Shown: one piece after another, positions 26,467 through 35,303 of the stretch
Numbering within the stretch: the stretch's first letter is position 1
Layout: each line of letters opens with the position of its first letter
Source: Nocardia shimofusensis NBRC 100134
Lineage (GTDB): Bacteria; Actinomycetota; Actinomycetes; Mycobacteriales; Mycobacteriaceae
NCBI RefSeq assembly: GCF_001613125.1
Contig: NZ_BDBT01000018.1
Span: 79,600-143,599, forward strand
Length of the DNA stretch: 64,000 bases
Direction of reading: 5' to 3'
Program-made: the position numbers and the translations under genes
The notes under the pieces: model-generated
Database searches by the model: none
Told to the model about the DNA's origin: nothing
What the model saw: the letters and a program-made list of their open reading frames with translations, nothing else

Positions 26467-26921
26467 CGTATTCCCGGCCGCCGGACCAGGCGGCAACCTC
26501 CGGGCATTCGTTCGTCTGTGCGCCGATGGCAGGGTACGAGCGCGGTGTATGGGATACTGGTAGTGGTCGTCGTCGATACCGACGGTTCGCGCGGATGCGC
26601 GAGCGGTGGGTGACGACGGTGACCGGATGACACCACGGTTCGATGCCGATCATCGCTGCCACGGACGCTCACACCCGATAGCTCGAGGGTGCGGGAGTCC
26701 GCGTCGGCACGCTGGATGAGCGCTCGTTCCGTGGAGTTCAGCCAACAGCCAGGCGCCGCGTGACCAGTTAGCCCGAACGACGAAGAACCAGGTGACAACC
26801 GGGCACGCGGGGCGAGACCATTGGACCTCGCGTCGACGACGCGAGGTGTACGGACAGTGCCCCCGCGTCGGCCGCGTCACAGTCGTGGACTGGAACGCGC
26901 CCGGGGGTCCGAGGAGACTTC
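26467..26921 (+). other. Long non-coding leader region of rne
   Basis: 455 bp without a gene, upstream of RNase E. GATACT (26553-26558) in the context TGTATGGGATACT is the best -10 candidate and would give a ~360-nt leader. RNase E genes are commonly autoregulated through long 5' leaders; that role is inferred here. Confidence 0.45.
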
Positions 26922-29900
26922 GTGGCCGATCAAGAGCCGCTGGACACAACATCACAGGATGCCGATCAATTGCCGGAGCGAATCCGAGTTCACGCACTTG
27001 CCAAACGGCTGGGAGTGACCAGCAAACGCATCCTCGCCAAGCTCAGCGAGTTGGGCGCAGAGGCGCGCAGCGTGCAGTCCAATGTGGACCGCGCGGTTGC
27101 CGAATCCGTGCGTGACGCGCTGGTCGCCGGCGACGCCGAAGCCGAGGCCGCCGCGCCGACGGCGACGGGAGCCGCGGCGGGCGAGGCCGGGACCGGTGCG
27201 GCCGCCGCACCGCAGGCGGAGCCGGAACGGGCAGCACCCGCGCAACCGGGTCTGCTGTTCTCCGCGCCCGAGCCGGCGCAACGCACCGACACCCCGAGTG
27301 AGCACCGCTCCGGCGGCGCGCAACTGTTCACGCACGCGCCCGCGCCGCAGCCCGCCGCTGAGCCGGTGGCCTTCCAGCCGCCCGCCGAAGTGGCCGCCCC
27401 GCTGTTCCTGCCGCCGGACGCCACGGCCGCCGAGCAGTTGCGCAAGAAGCGCCGCGCCGAGCGGGACAGTCGTCGCGCCGAGCGGGAGGCTGCCGAACCC
27501 GCCGCCGAGATCGGTGTCGAGACCGAGGCGGTGCCCTCCGCGCCCGAGACCGACGACACCGAGCAGGACCAGCGCCGCGATGCCGAGCAGCACGATGACG
27601 CCGACGGTCAGCCGCGCAGGCGCCGTCGCGGTCGTCGCGGCCGGGGTCGTGGCCGCGGTGAGCAGCAGAACGACGGCGATCAGACCGACGAGCACGACGG
27701 CGACGACCAGGACCGCGACGGTCGGGACACCGACGGTGAGGAATCCGACGCCGACATCGCCGACGATGCCCATCAGGCGAGCACCGACGCCGATCACGAG
27801 GCCGACGCCGACGAATCCGGCGACGAGGGCGACACCGCCGAGGCGTCCGAGGATTCCGACGACACGGCCGAGGGGTCCACTCGTCGCAGGCGCCGTCGCA
27901 GGCGCCGCAAGGTCGGCGGGGACGGTGAGCCCGAGCTCGCCGACGACGATCCGCCGAACACCGTCGTGCACGAGCGCGAACCGCGCAACAAGTCGCGCGG
28001 CCGCGCGAGCATCGACGAGGTGCAGGGCATCACCGGTTCGACCCGGCTGGAGGCCAAGCGCCAGCGTCGCCGCGACGGGCGCGAAGCCGGACGGCGGCGT
28101 CCGCCGATCCTGACCGAGTCGGAGTTCCTGGCCCGCCGGGAGGCAGTGGACCGGGTCATGGTCGTCCGGGAGAAGAACTTCCCCGACAATCCGAACATCA
28201 CCCAGGTAGCGGTGCTCGAGGACAACATCCTCGTCGAGCACTTCGTCACCGACACCGGTGCGCCGTCGATGGTGGGCAATGTCTACCTCGGCAAGGTGCA
28301 GAACGTGCTGCCGAGCATGGAGGCGGCCTTCGTCGACATCGGCCGCGGCCGCAACGGCGTGCTCTACGCCGGTGAGGTGAACTGGGAGGCCGCCGGCCTG
28401 GGCGGCAAGGAACGCAAGATCGAGCAGGCGCTCAAGCCCGGCGACCAGGTCCTGGTGCAGGTGTCCAAGGACCCGGTGGGACACAAAGGCGCGCGCCTGA
28501 CCACCCAGATCAGCCTGGCAGGACGCTTCCTGGTCTACGTGCCCGGCGGCACCTCCACCGGCATCAGCCGCAAGCTGCCCGACACCGAGCGCAAGCGGCT
28601 CAAGGAGATCCTGCGCGAGATCGTTCCCGCCGACGCGGGCGTCATCATCCGTACCGCCTCCGAGGGCGTCAGTGAGGCCGAACTGGCCCGTGACGTCGAA
28701 CGGCTGCAGACCGCCTGGCGTGCCATCGAGGAGCAGTCCAAGAAGGACGGCGGCGGGCCGAAGACCCTCTACGAGGAGCCCGACCTCCTGGTGAAGGTCA
28801 TCCGTGACCTGTTCAACGAGGACTTCTCCAAGCTGGTCATCGAGGGCGACCGCGCCTGGACGACGGTGGAGAACTACATCCGCACCGTCGCCCCCGACCT
28901 GCTGGCGCGGGTGTCGCGGCACGAGAACGACGGCCCGGGCAACAACGGTGTCGACGTCTTCGAGGCGTATCGCATCGACGAGCAGCTGGCCAAGGCACTG
29001 GATCGCAAGGTGTGGCTGCCCTCCGGCGGCACCCTGGTGATCGATCGCACCGAGGCCATGACCGTCATCGACGTCAACACCGGCAAGTTCACCGGCTCCG
29101 GGGGCAGCAATCTGGAGGAGACCGTCACCAGGAACAACCTGGAGGCGGCCGAGGAGATCGTGCGCCAGATGCGGTTGCGCGATATCGGCGGCATGATCGT
29201 CGTCGACTTCATCGACATGGTGCTCGAGTCCAACCGGGATCTGGTGCTGCGCAGGCTCACCGAGGCATTGGGCCGCGACCGCACCCGCCACCAGGTCTCC
29301 GAGGTGACCTCACTCGGCCTGGTCCAGATGACCCGCAAGAAGCTGGGCACCGGGCTGGTGGAGGCCTTCTCGACCACCTGCGAGCACTGCCACGGCCGCG
29401 GCCTCATCGTGCACAACTACCCGGTGGAGCTGGCGCAGTCCGAGGACGCCGCCGGCCGCAGGGAGAGCGGCACCCGGCGTCGGCGCGGCCGGGACAAGGC
29501 CGCGCCCGCCGCTGCCGCGACCAACGGCGTCGTCCCGCATCTCGCCGAGCCCGTGGAGGAGGCCGCGGTCAGGCGCGCGCATCCGGTCGCGCTGGCGATG
29601 GCTGCGCATCAGTCGGATGAGCCCGGCGAGGCCGCGTCCCCGGCGGATGGCGCCGAGCACGTCGATGCCGTGGTGTCGACCGAGACCGCTGTGGCGCAGG
29701 AGACCGCGTCTGCCGCGGATGGCGCCGAGCAGGCGGGGCAGAAGCCGAGCCGGTCGCGGCGGCGGTCGCGGCGCGGTGAGGCGGCTCGTGCCGCGGCGGC
29801 CGAGGCCGAGGCCGTGATCGCTGCCGAGCAGGCGGAAGCCGAAGCGGCGGAGACGGCGGCATCCGTCGAGTCCGGTGCCGATGCGATGACGACCGTGCCC

Positions 29901-30347
29901 GACGTCGAGACTGCGGAGGTCGAGGAGGTCGAGGTCGAGCAGACTCCGGCCGCCGCTCTCGTCGGGGCGGACACCGCCGCCGAATCGACCGACGAGGGCA
30001 GCCTCGCCGCCGAATCGGCCGCAACGGGCGAACCGGCGACCGCTGCCGAGTCCGAGCCGGGCGTCGCACCCGCCGCGGCGGCCGAGGCTCCCGTGGCCGT
30101 GGCACCCGCCGCGGTGGCCGAGACGGCGACCGAACAGGCATCGCAGCCCCGTCGCCGTCGGGTTGCCCGGACCAAGGGCGCGCTCTCGACCGACAGCGGG
30201 CCCGCCGTGTTCGTGGTCTCCGGCAGCGAAGCGCCCGCGGCGCCGGTCCTCGACGACGGTCCCGAGCCGGTCGTGCTGCCCCGGGAACGGCCGCGGCGCC
30301 GTGCGGTGGGCCGTCCTGCCGGCCCGCCGGTGGACGCGCCGAACTGA
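26922..30347 (+). CDS. rne: Ribonuclease E/G
   Basis: Endonuclease for mRNA decay and rRNA processing. The product is 1141 aa; the actinobacterial layout has a central catalytic core between disordered arms. Residues ~20-60 resemble the small IF2-N-type helical domain (VHALAKRLGVTSKRIL). Acidic and Arg-rich low-complexity sequence runs to ~400 (runs such as RRRRRRRRR). The S1 and RNase H-like/DNase I-like core spans ~425-840, with catalytic Asp762 and Asp765 (DFIDM) and the zinc-link Cys820 and Cys823 (CEHCHGRG). The remaining ~300 residues are Ala/Glu-rich with Arg clusters, probably RNA and degradosome contacts. GTG 26922 follows GAGGAG by 5 nt. Confidence 0.95.
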   Translation: MADQEPLDTTSQDADQLPERIRVHALAKRLGVTSKRILAKLSELGAEARSVQSNVDRAVAESVRDALVAGDAEAEAAAPTATGAAAGEAGTGAAAAPQAEPERAAPAQPGLLFSAPEPAQRTDTPSEHRSGGAQLFTHAPAPQPAAEPVAFQPPAEVAAPLFLPPDATAAEQLRKKRRAERDSRRAEREAAEPAAEIGVETEAVPSAPETDDTEQDQRRDAEQHDDADGQPRRRRRGRRGRGRGRGEQQNDGDQTDEHDGDDQDRDGRDTDGEESDADIADDAHQASTDADHEADADESGDEGDTAEASEDSDDTAEGSTRRRRRRRRRKVGGDGEPELADDDPPNTVVHEREPRNKSRGRASIDEVQGITGSTRLEAKRQRRRDGREAGRRRPPILTESEFLARREAVDRVMVVREKNFPDNPNITQVAVLEDNILVEHFVTDTGAPSMVGNVYLGKVQNVLPSMEAAFVDIGRGRNGVLYAGEVNWEAAGLGGKERKIEQALKPGDQVLVQVSKDPVGHKGARLTTQISLAGRFLVYVPGGTSTGISRKLPDTERKRLKEILREIVPADAGVIIRTASEGVSEAELARDVERLQTAWRAIEEQSKKDGGGPKTLYEEPDLLVKVIRDLFNEDFSKLVIEGDRAWTTVENYIRTVAPDLLARVSRHENDGPGNNGVDVFEAYRIDEQLAKALDRKVWLPSGGTLVIDRTEAMTVIDVNTGKFTGSGGSNLEETVTRNNLEAAEEIVRQMRLRDIGGMIVVDFIDMVLESNRDLVLRRLTEALGRDRTRHQVSEVTSLGLVQMTRKKLGTGLVEAFSTTCEHCHGRGLIVHNYPVELAQSEDAAGRRESGTRRRRGRDKAAPAAAATNGVVPHLAEPVEEAAVRRAHPVALAMAAHQSDEPGEAASPADGAEHVDAVVSTETAVAQETASAADGAEQAGQKPSRSRRRSRRGEAARAAAAEAEAVIAAEQAEAEAAETAASVESGADAMTTVPDVETAEVEEVEVEQTPAAALVGADTAAESTDEGSLAAESAATGEPATAAESEPGVAPAAAAEAPVAVAPAAVAETATEQASQPRRRRVARTKGALSTDSGPAVFVVSGSEAPAAPVLDDGPEPVVLPRERPRRRAVGRPAGPPVDAPN

Positions 30348-30354
30348 GTCCGTC

Positions 30355-30390
30355 CCGGTGGCGGTGGGCCTGCGGGCGCGCCGCCACCGG
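30355..30390 (+). terminator. Terminator after rne
   Basis: CCGGTGGCGG (30355-30364) pairs perfectly with 30381-30390. Confidence 0.6.
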
Positions 30391-30430
30391 TCCGGCGGCA
30401 GGGTGGCCGAGGGGTTGCCGGTACCGCGAA

Positions 30431-30460
30431 TTGGGTAGTCGGGAGCCCTTCTGCTAGCCT
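30431..30460 (+). promoter_or_regulatory. Promoter of rplU-rpmA
   Basis: TTGGGT (30431-30436), an 18-bp spacer and TAGCCT (30455-30460). It gives a leader of about 190 nt before L21, long enough for autogenous control. Confidence 0.5.
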
Positions 30461-30658
30461 TGACCAGTCGCTGCCTGGCGATGCGCATGATGCCGACGCG
30501 CCCGAAGTGCTATCCGATGGGGAAGACAGACATCGGAGAAGACACGAGCGGTCGGCGGAGCAAGCGCCCCGTGCAGCAACCAGCCAAGACAAGTCGCGTC
30601 GCAACCTGTGGCGCGATGAGCACGATTAAGACATACATCGAGTGGAGGAAGCCGACCG

Positions 30659-30970
30659 ATGGCAACGTACGCGATCGTCAAGACCGGCGGAAAGCAGTAC
30701 AAGGTCGCGGTCGGTGACCTGGTGAAGGTCGAAAAGATCGAAGGCGCGCCCGGCGCCGCCGTCGAGCTCTCGCCCGTCCTCGTGGTGGACGGCGCCGAAC
30801 TGACCACCGACGCGGCCGCTCTGGCCGGCCGTTCGGTGACCGCGGAACTGGTCGAGCAGACCAAGGGCCCCAAGATCCGCATTCACAAGTTCAAGAACAA
30901 GACCGGCTACCACAAGCGCCAGGGTCACCGTCAGCCGCTGACGGTCCTGAAGGTCACCGGCATCAAGTAA
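30659..30970 (+). CDS. rplU: 50S ribosomal protein L21
   Basis: A 103-aa large-subunit protein that binds 23S rRNA. It has the typical N-terminus MATYAIVKTGGKQY and C-terminal KNKTGYHKRQGHRQ. ATG 30659 follows GGAGGAA. It is paired with rpmA 22 nt downstream, as in nearly all bacteria. Confidence 0.98.
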   Translation: MATYAIVKTGGKQYKVAVGDLVKVEKIEGAPGAAVELSPVLVVDGAELTTDAAALAGRSVTAELVEQTKGPKIRIHKFKNKTGYHKRQGHRQPLTVLKVTGIK

Positions 30971-30992
30971 GACACCCCGAGGAGACAGAGCT

Positions 30993-31274
30993 ATGGCACA
31001 CAAGAAGGGCGCGTCCAGCTCCCGGAACGGACGCGATTCCAACGCCCAGCGACTCGGCGTCAAGCGCTTCGGCGGTCAGACCGTCAAGGCAGGCGAGATC
31101 CTGGTCCGTCAGCGCGGCACCCACTTCCACCCCGGCGTGAACGTCGGCCGTGGCGGCGACGACACCCTGTTCGCCCTGTCGGCGGGCGCGGTGGAGTTCG
31201 GCACCAAGCGTGGCCGCAAGACCGTGAACATCGTTGCTTCCGAGATCGCGGTCCCGGAGCCGGTTCAGGCCTGA
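30993..31274 (+). CDS. rpmA: 50S ribosomal protein L27
   Basis: A 93-aa protein whose N-terminal arm (AHKKGASSSRNGRDS) reaches toward the peptidyl-transferase centre. GAGGAG lies 8 nt before the ATG. There is no N-terminal cleavable extension of the kind seen in Firmicutes. The gene ends before a strong terminator. Confidence 0.98.
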   Translation: MAHKKGASSSRNGRDSNAQRLGVKRFGGQTVKAGEILVRQRGTHFHPGVNVGRGGDDTLFALSAGAVEFGTKRGRKTVNIVASEIAVPEPVQA

Positions 31275-31301
31275 CCGCCGAGCCGATCCGGACTCGAGCC
31301 G

Positions 31302-31335
31302 AGCGGGTCAGGGTGCCAACCCTGACCCGCTTTTC
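31302..31335 (+). terminator. Terminator after rpmA
   Basis: A perfect 13-bp stem (31302-31314 with 31319-31331), loop GCCA, then TTTT. Confidence 0.9.
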
Positions 31336-31430
31336 GCGTTCCCGACCGGGTGCGCACAAGTCGTCGTGCCATAGCAGGGTGCGAGCGACGCCACGTTCGT
31401 CGACCAGCCCAGAAGGAGGATGATTCGACC

Positions 31431-32891
31431 ATGTCGAAATTCATCGACCGTGTCGTGCTGCATGTGCGCGCAGGCAAGGGCGGTCACGGCTGCGCGTCGG
31501 TGCACCGCGAGAAGTTCAAGCCGCTCGGCGGTCCGGACGGAGGCAACGGCGGCAACGGCGGCGATGTCGTCCTCGAAGTCGACCCGAATGTGCACACCCT
31601 GCTCGACTTCCACTTCCATCCGCATGCCAAGGCCGGCAACGGCAAGCCGGGCGAGGGCGGCAACCGGGACGGCAAGATGGGCGCCGATCTGGTGCTGAAG
31701 GTGCCCGACGGAACCGTCGTCCTCGACCGCGACGGCGAGATCCTGATCGACCTGGTCGGACCGGGCAACCGGTTCGTCGCCGCGCGCGGCGGTCGCGGCG
31801 GGCTCGGCAACGCGGCGCTGTCGTCCAAGGCGCGCAAGGCCCCCGGCTTCGCGCTGCTCGGCGAGGAGGGCGAGGAACACGAACTCGTCCTGGAACTCAA
31901 GTCCGTCGCCGATGTCGGCTTGGTCGGCTTCCCCTCGGCGGGCAAATCCTCGCTGGTGTCGGTGCTCTCGGCGGCCAAGCCGAAGATCGCCGACTACCCC
32001 TTCACCACCCTGGTGCCGAACCTCGGCGTGGTCGCCAGTGGCGACACCACGTTCACCGTCGCCGACGTCCCCGGCCTGATCCCGGGCGCCAGCGAGGGCC
32101 GCGGCCTCGGCCTGGACTTCCTGCGGCATCTCGAACGCTGCGCGGTGCTCGCCCACGTGGTCGACTGCGCGACCCTCGAACCCGGGCGCGACCCGATCTC
32201 CGACGTGGACGCCCTCGAAGCCGAGCTCGCCGCCTACAAGCCCGCGCTGTCGGCCGACGCGAGCCTGGGCGATCTGGCCGACCGGCCGCGCGTGGTGATC
32301 CTCAACAAGACCGACGTGCCCGACGCCGCCGAACTCGCCGAGATGGTGACCCCGGAGTTCACCGCGCGCGGCTGGCCGGTCTTCCAGATCTCGGCCGTCT
32401 CGCGCGCCGGGTTGCGACCGTTGACCTTCGCGCTGGCCGACCTGGTCCGCGAATACCGGGAGGCGCACCCGAAGGCCGCGCCCAAGCGTCCGGTCATCCG
32501 TCCGATCGCGGCCGACGAGTCCGGTTTCAGCGTGTACGCCGACCCGTCCGAGCCCGGCGGTTTCATCGTCCGCGGCGCGCGCCCGGAGCGCTGGGTGCGC
32601 CAGACCGCCTTCGACAACGACGAGGCCGTCGGCTACCTCGCCGACCGGCTGGCTCGCCTCGGCGTCGAGGAGGAACTGGTGCGCCAAGGCGCCGAGCCGG
32701 GCGCCCCGGTGACCATCGGCGACGTCTGCTTCGAATGGGAGCCGCAGATCACCGCGGGTGTCGACATGGTGCGCACCGGCCGCGGCACCGACGCCAGGCT
32801 CGAACAGTCCGAGCGCATCGGCGCCGCCGAGCGCAAGCACGCGTCCCGGGTGCGCCGCGGTCTGGTCGACGGGGACGAGGACGAGCAGTGA
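31431..32891 (+). CDS. obg: GTPase Obg (CgtA)
   Basis: Ribosome-associated GTPase that assists 50S maturation and stress control. The product is 486 aa. The Gly-rich Obg fold spans residues 1-160 (GGNGGNGGDV), G1 GFPSAGKSS is at 166-174, G3 DVPG and G4 NKTD follow, and the C-terminal OCT domain runs from ~350 to 430 with an acidic tail. ATG 31431 lies 12 nt after AAGGAGG; an ATG closer to the box (31420) is out of frame. proB follows after 116 nt, as in M. tuberculosis. Confidence 0.97.
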   Translation: MSKFIDRVVLHVRAGKGGHGCASVHREKFKPLGGPDGGNGGNGGDVVLEVDPNVHTLLDFHFHPHAKAGNGKPGEGGNRDGKMGADLVLKVPDGTVVLDRDGEILIDLVGPGNRFVAARGGRGGLGNAALSSKARKAPGFALLGEEGEEHELVLELKSVADVGLVGFPSAGKSSLVSVLSAAKPKIADYPFTTLVPNLGVVASGDTTFTVADVPGLIPGASEGRGLGLDFLRHLERCAVLAHVVDCATLEPGRDPISDVDALEAELAAYKPALSADASLGDLADRPRVVILNKTDVPDAAELAEMVTPEFTARGWPVFQISAVSRAGLRPLTFALADLVREYREAHPKAAPKRPVIRPIAADESGFSVYADPSEPGGFIVRGARPERWVRQTAFDNDEAVGYLADRLARLGVEEELVRQGAEPGAPVTIGDVCFEWEPQITAGVDMVRTGRGTDARLEQSERIGAAERKHASRVRRGLVDGDEDEQ

Positions 32892-33007
32892 CCGAGTTGC
32901 CCGGGACGCGTGGCTCGGTGGGGGACGGAGAACAGCGGTGAGATCCGCCCGCGCCCACCGCGCCGCCGGGGCGTCGGTCCGCGCGGGTGTGCGGTAGGAG
33001 TGTTGTT

Positions 33008-34147
33008 GTGACACAGGTGAATTCACTCGGTGCGCAGGAGCGGGAGCTGAGCGAGGCCAGGCAGGCCATCGCCTCGGCGCGCAGCGTGGTGGTGAAGATC
33101 GGTTCGTCGGCGCTGACCAGCTTGAAAGGCGGGCTCGACACCGTCCGGCTGGACCGGCTCGCCGACGCGGTGGAGGCACGGATGCGCGCCGGTTCCGACG
33201 TGGTCGTGGTGTCCTCCGGCGCGATCGGCGCGGGCCTGGCCCCCCTCGGGTTGACTCGCCGCCCGCGCGATCTGGCAACCAAACAGGCCGCCGCCAGCGT
33301 CGGCCAGCTCGCCCTCGCGCACGCCTGGGGCACTTCCTTCACCCGCTACGGTCGCACCGTCGGCCAGGTCCTGCTCAGCGCAGACGACTTCGCTCGTCGT
33401 GAGCACCATCGCAATGCCCAGCGCACGTTGGATCGGCTGCGCTCGCTCGGCGCGGTCGCGGTGGTCAACGAGAACGACACCGTCGCGACCGAGGAGATCC
33501 GCTTCGGCGACAACGATCGCCTCGCCGCGCTCGTCGCCCACCTGGTCGGCGCCGACGCGCTCGTGCTGCTCTCCGACGTCGAAGGTCTCTACGACGGCGA
33601 TCCCCGTAAAGGCGCGGCCTCGTTCATCCCGGAAGTCCGCAGCAGCGCCGACCTCGACGGCGTGATCGCCGGCAGCGGTGGCGTGCTCGGCACCGGCGGC
33701 ATGGCCTCCAAGCTCTCCGCCGCGCGGCTGGCTGCCGACGCGGGCGTGCCGGTTCTGCTGGCCGCCGCGGAACAGGCGGGCATCGCACTGTCCGAGGGCA
33801 CCGTCGGCACCGCCTTCGCCGCCCGCGCCACCCGACTGTCCGCCCGGAAATTCTGGGTCCGCCACGCCGCCGACAGCCGCGGCGCGCTGGTCCTCGACGA
33901 CGGCGCCGTGCACGCCGTCGCCGTCGCCCGCCGCTCCCTGCTCGCCGCGGGCATCATCGGCGTGCGCGGCCGCTTCCACGGCGGCGACGTCGTCGACCTG
34001 CTCGCCGCCGATCATCGCCTGGTCGCCCGCGGCGTCGTCGAATACGACAGCACCGAACTGTCGACCATGCTCGGCCGATCCACCACCGAACTCCCCGACA
34101 CCATGCAGCGCCCCGTCATCCACGCCGACGACCTGGTCAAGGTCTAG
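33008..34147 (+). CDS. proB: Glutamate 5-kinase
   Basis: First step of proline synthesis: phosphorylates glutamate to glutamyl-5-phosphate. The product is 379 aa, with an amino-acid-kinase domain (VVVKIGSSALTS, SSGAIGAGL, NENDTVATEEIRFGDND) and a C-terminal PUA domain (~residues 285-370). GTG 33008 follows TAGGAG by 7 nt. The next enzyme of the pathway, proA, lies 11 kb downstream beyond an apparently accessory segment. Confidence 0.96.
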   Translation: MTQVNSLGAQERELSEARQAIASARSVVVKIGSSALTSLKGGLDTVRLDRLADAVEARMRAGSDVVVVSSGAIGAGLAPLGLTRRPRDLATKQAAASVGQLALAHAWGTSFTRYGRTVGQVLLSADDFARREHHRNAQRTLDRLRSLGAVAVVNENDTVATEEIRFGDNDRLAALVAHLVGADALVLLSDVEGLYDGDPRKGAASFIPEVRSSADLDGVIAGSGGVLGTGGMASKLSAARLAADAGVPVLLAAAEQAGIALSEGTVGTAFAARATRLSARKFWVRHAADSRGALVLDDGAVHAVAVARRSLLAAGIIGVRGRFHGGDVVDLLAADHRLVARGVVEYDSTELSTMLGRSTTELPDTMQRPVIHADDLVKV

Positions 34148-34471
34148 ACGTTCCGCTCCGTTCTCCGCGGGGCAACTCGGCGTATCGCCACAGGCCGATG
34201 CCGTGACTGCGAACTATGTCTTCGGTGCCGGCGATGTCCAGTCCTTTCGGGGGCGGCAACAACCTGTGGCCTTACGGTCGGCAGCATCTCGTCTTCGCCC
34301 GGCTGGACCAGGAGGATCGAGCGCGAGAGAACGAGGAGACCCGAGCGGGTCGGTTCGCAGATGCTCGGCGAACGGCGGCTGCATCCGGTACCAGCCGGGA
34401 TCGCGCCTCGCGGCCGCAGCCGTTGCGCGAACCGCACGGGGTGTCGAAGCCGAAACCCGGTGTCCGGCCGG
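34148..34471. other. 324-bp gap between proB and a MerR-type gene
   Basis: No supported gene. Reading frames here have weak third-position GC bias and no ribosome-binding site. It could be eroded sequence at the left edge of the accessory segment. Confidence 0.4.
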
Positions 34472-35221
34472 TCAACTCGAAGTGGCGGGGCCGGAGGTGA
34501 TGCGCTGGTCCGGTGCGGGAAGGTCGAGCATGCGGATGTAGGCGCCGAGGAGGGCCGTGGCGTCGAGCATGGCGAGGCCGTGGGCGGTGAGTTTCGACTG
34601 CCACCGGGCCAGGGAATCGGTCAGGGTGTCGGCGCTGCCCGCGGTGCGGAGGTGGTCGACGACGGTGGCGATGTGGGCCGGGGGATAGCCGCCGCGTCGT
34701 AGCAGGTGGCCGAGGCGGGCGTCGCGGATGTCGGCGGGGCGGTAGACACGGTAGCCGGTGCGGGGGTCGCGGGCGGGGACGAGAACGCCTGCTCGTTCCC
34801 AGGCGCGCAGGGTGGCCGGTGACAACCGGAGCAGGCGGGCCAGTTCGCCGATGGTTCGGACGCCGCTGACCTCCGCCGGATCCGGCGTCTCGGTCGCGAG
34901 AGGGCCGATCGCGCCGCGGACCTGGTCGAGCGTCTCCCGGTCGCGTACCAGTTGGACGTGGCCGCGGTCGACGGTGCCAAGCGCGGTGTCGAGGTCGTCG
35001 CGATGCAGCGCCCGCATGATGGCGCCCGCTGTCGCGTATCCGAAAGCGGCGACCAAGGCGAGGTAGGCGCGCAGCGCAGCCGCGTGCCGTTCGGTGTAGA
35101 TCCGGTAGCCGGAGGCCGTGCGTCCGGCGGCGGGGAGGAACCCGTCGCTCTCGTAGTTGCGCACGGCTTGCGTCGACAGTCCGTGCTCGCGCGCCAGATC
35201 GGCGGGGCGCAGGCTTTTCAC
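34472..35221 (-). CDS. Tandem MerR-type regulator (TioE-like)
   Basis: A 249-aa regulator with two MerR helix-turn-helix domains in one chain. The first starts at the N-terminus (LAREHGLSTQAVRNYE), the second is around residues 115-160 (LARLLRLSPATLRAWE, with GYRVYRPADI). Each has the typical wing. Canonical MerR proteins dimerise one such domain; TioE-type proteins carry two. It starts at GTG 35221 without a strong box, facing away from the erythromycin-esterase-like gene across 82 bp, which makes that gene its likely target. Confidence 0.85.
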   Translation of the reverse strand: MKSLRPADLAREHGLSTQAVRNYESDGFLPAAGRTASGYRIYTERHAAALRAYLALVAAFGYATAGAIMRALHRDDLDTALGTVDRGHVQLVRDRETLDQVRGAIGPLATETPDPAEVSGVRTIGELARLLRLSPATLRAWERAGVLVPARDPRTGYRVYRPADIRDARLGHLLRRGGYPPAHIATVVDHLRTAGSADTLTDSLARWQSKLTAHGLAMLDATALLGAYIRMLDLPAPDQRITSGPATSS

Positions 35222-35267
35222 CTGTTTGAGAGTAGCGGCAGGTGTTCCTGGGAGAATCTCGCCGAGA

Positions 35268-35301
35268 GTCTCAACCGTGCTTTCAGAGATACGATTGAGA
35301 C
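35268..35301. promoter_or_regulatory. Inverted repeat GTCTCAACC/GATTGAGAC, candidate MerR operator with -10
   Basis: 9-bp arms (8 pairs match) lie at 35268-35276 and 35293-35301, separated by 16 bp. TACGAT (35290-35295) would be the -10, 8 nt before the ATG at 35304 (leaderless). A further TTGAGAG half-site lies at 35225. Confidence 0.5.
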
Positions 35302-35303
35302 AC

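Noticed and set aside
34216..34500. 94-aa plus-strand frame in the proB/MerR gap
   Set aside because: No Shine-Dalgarno box, weak codon bias, overlaps the end of the regulator gene, and no recognisable family.
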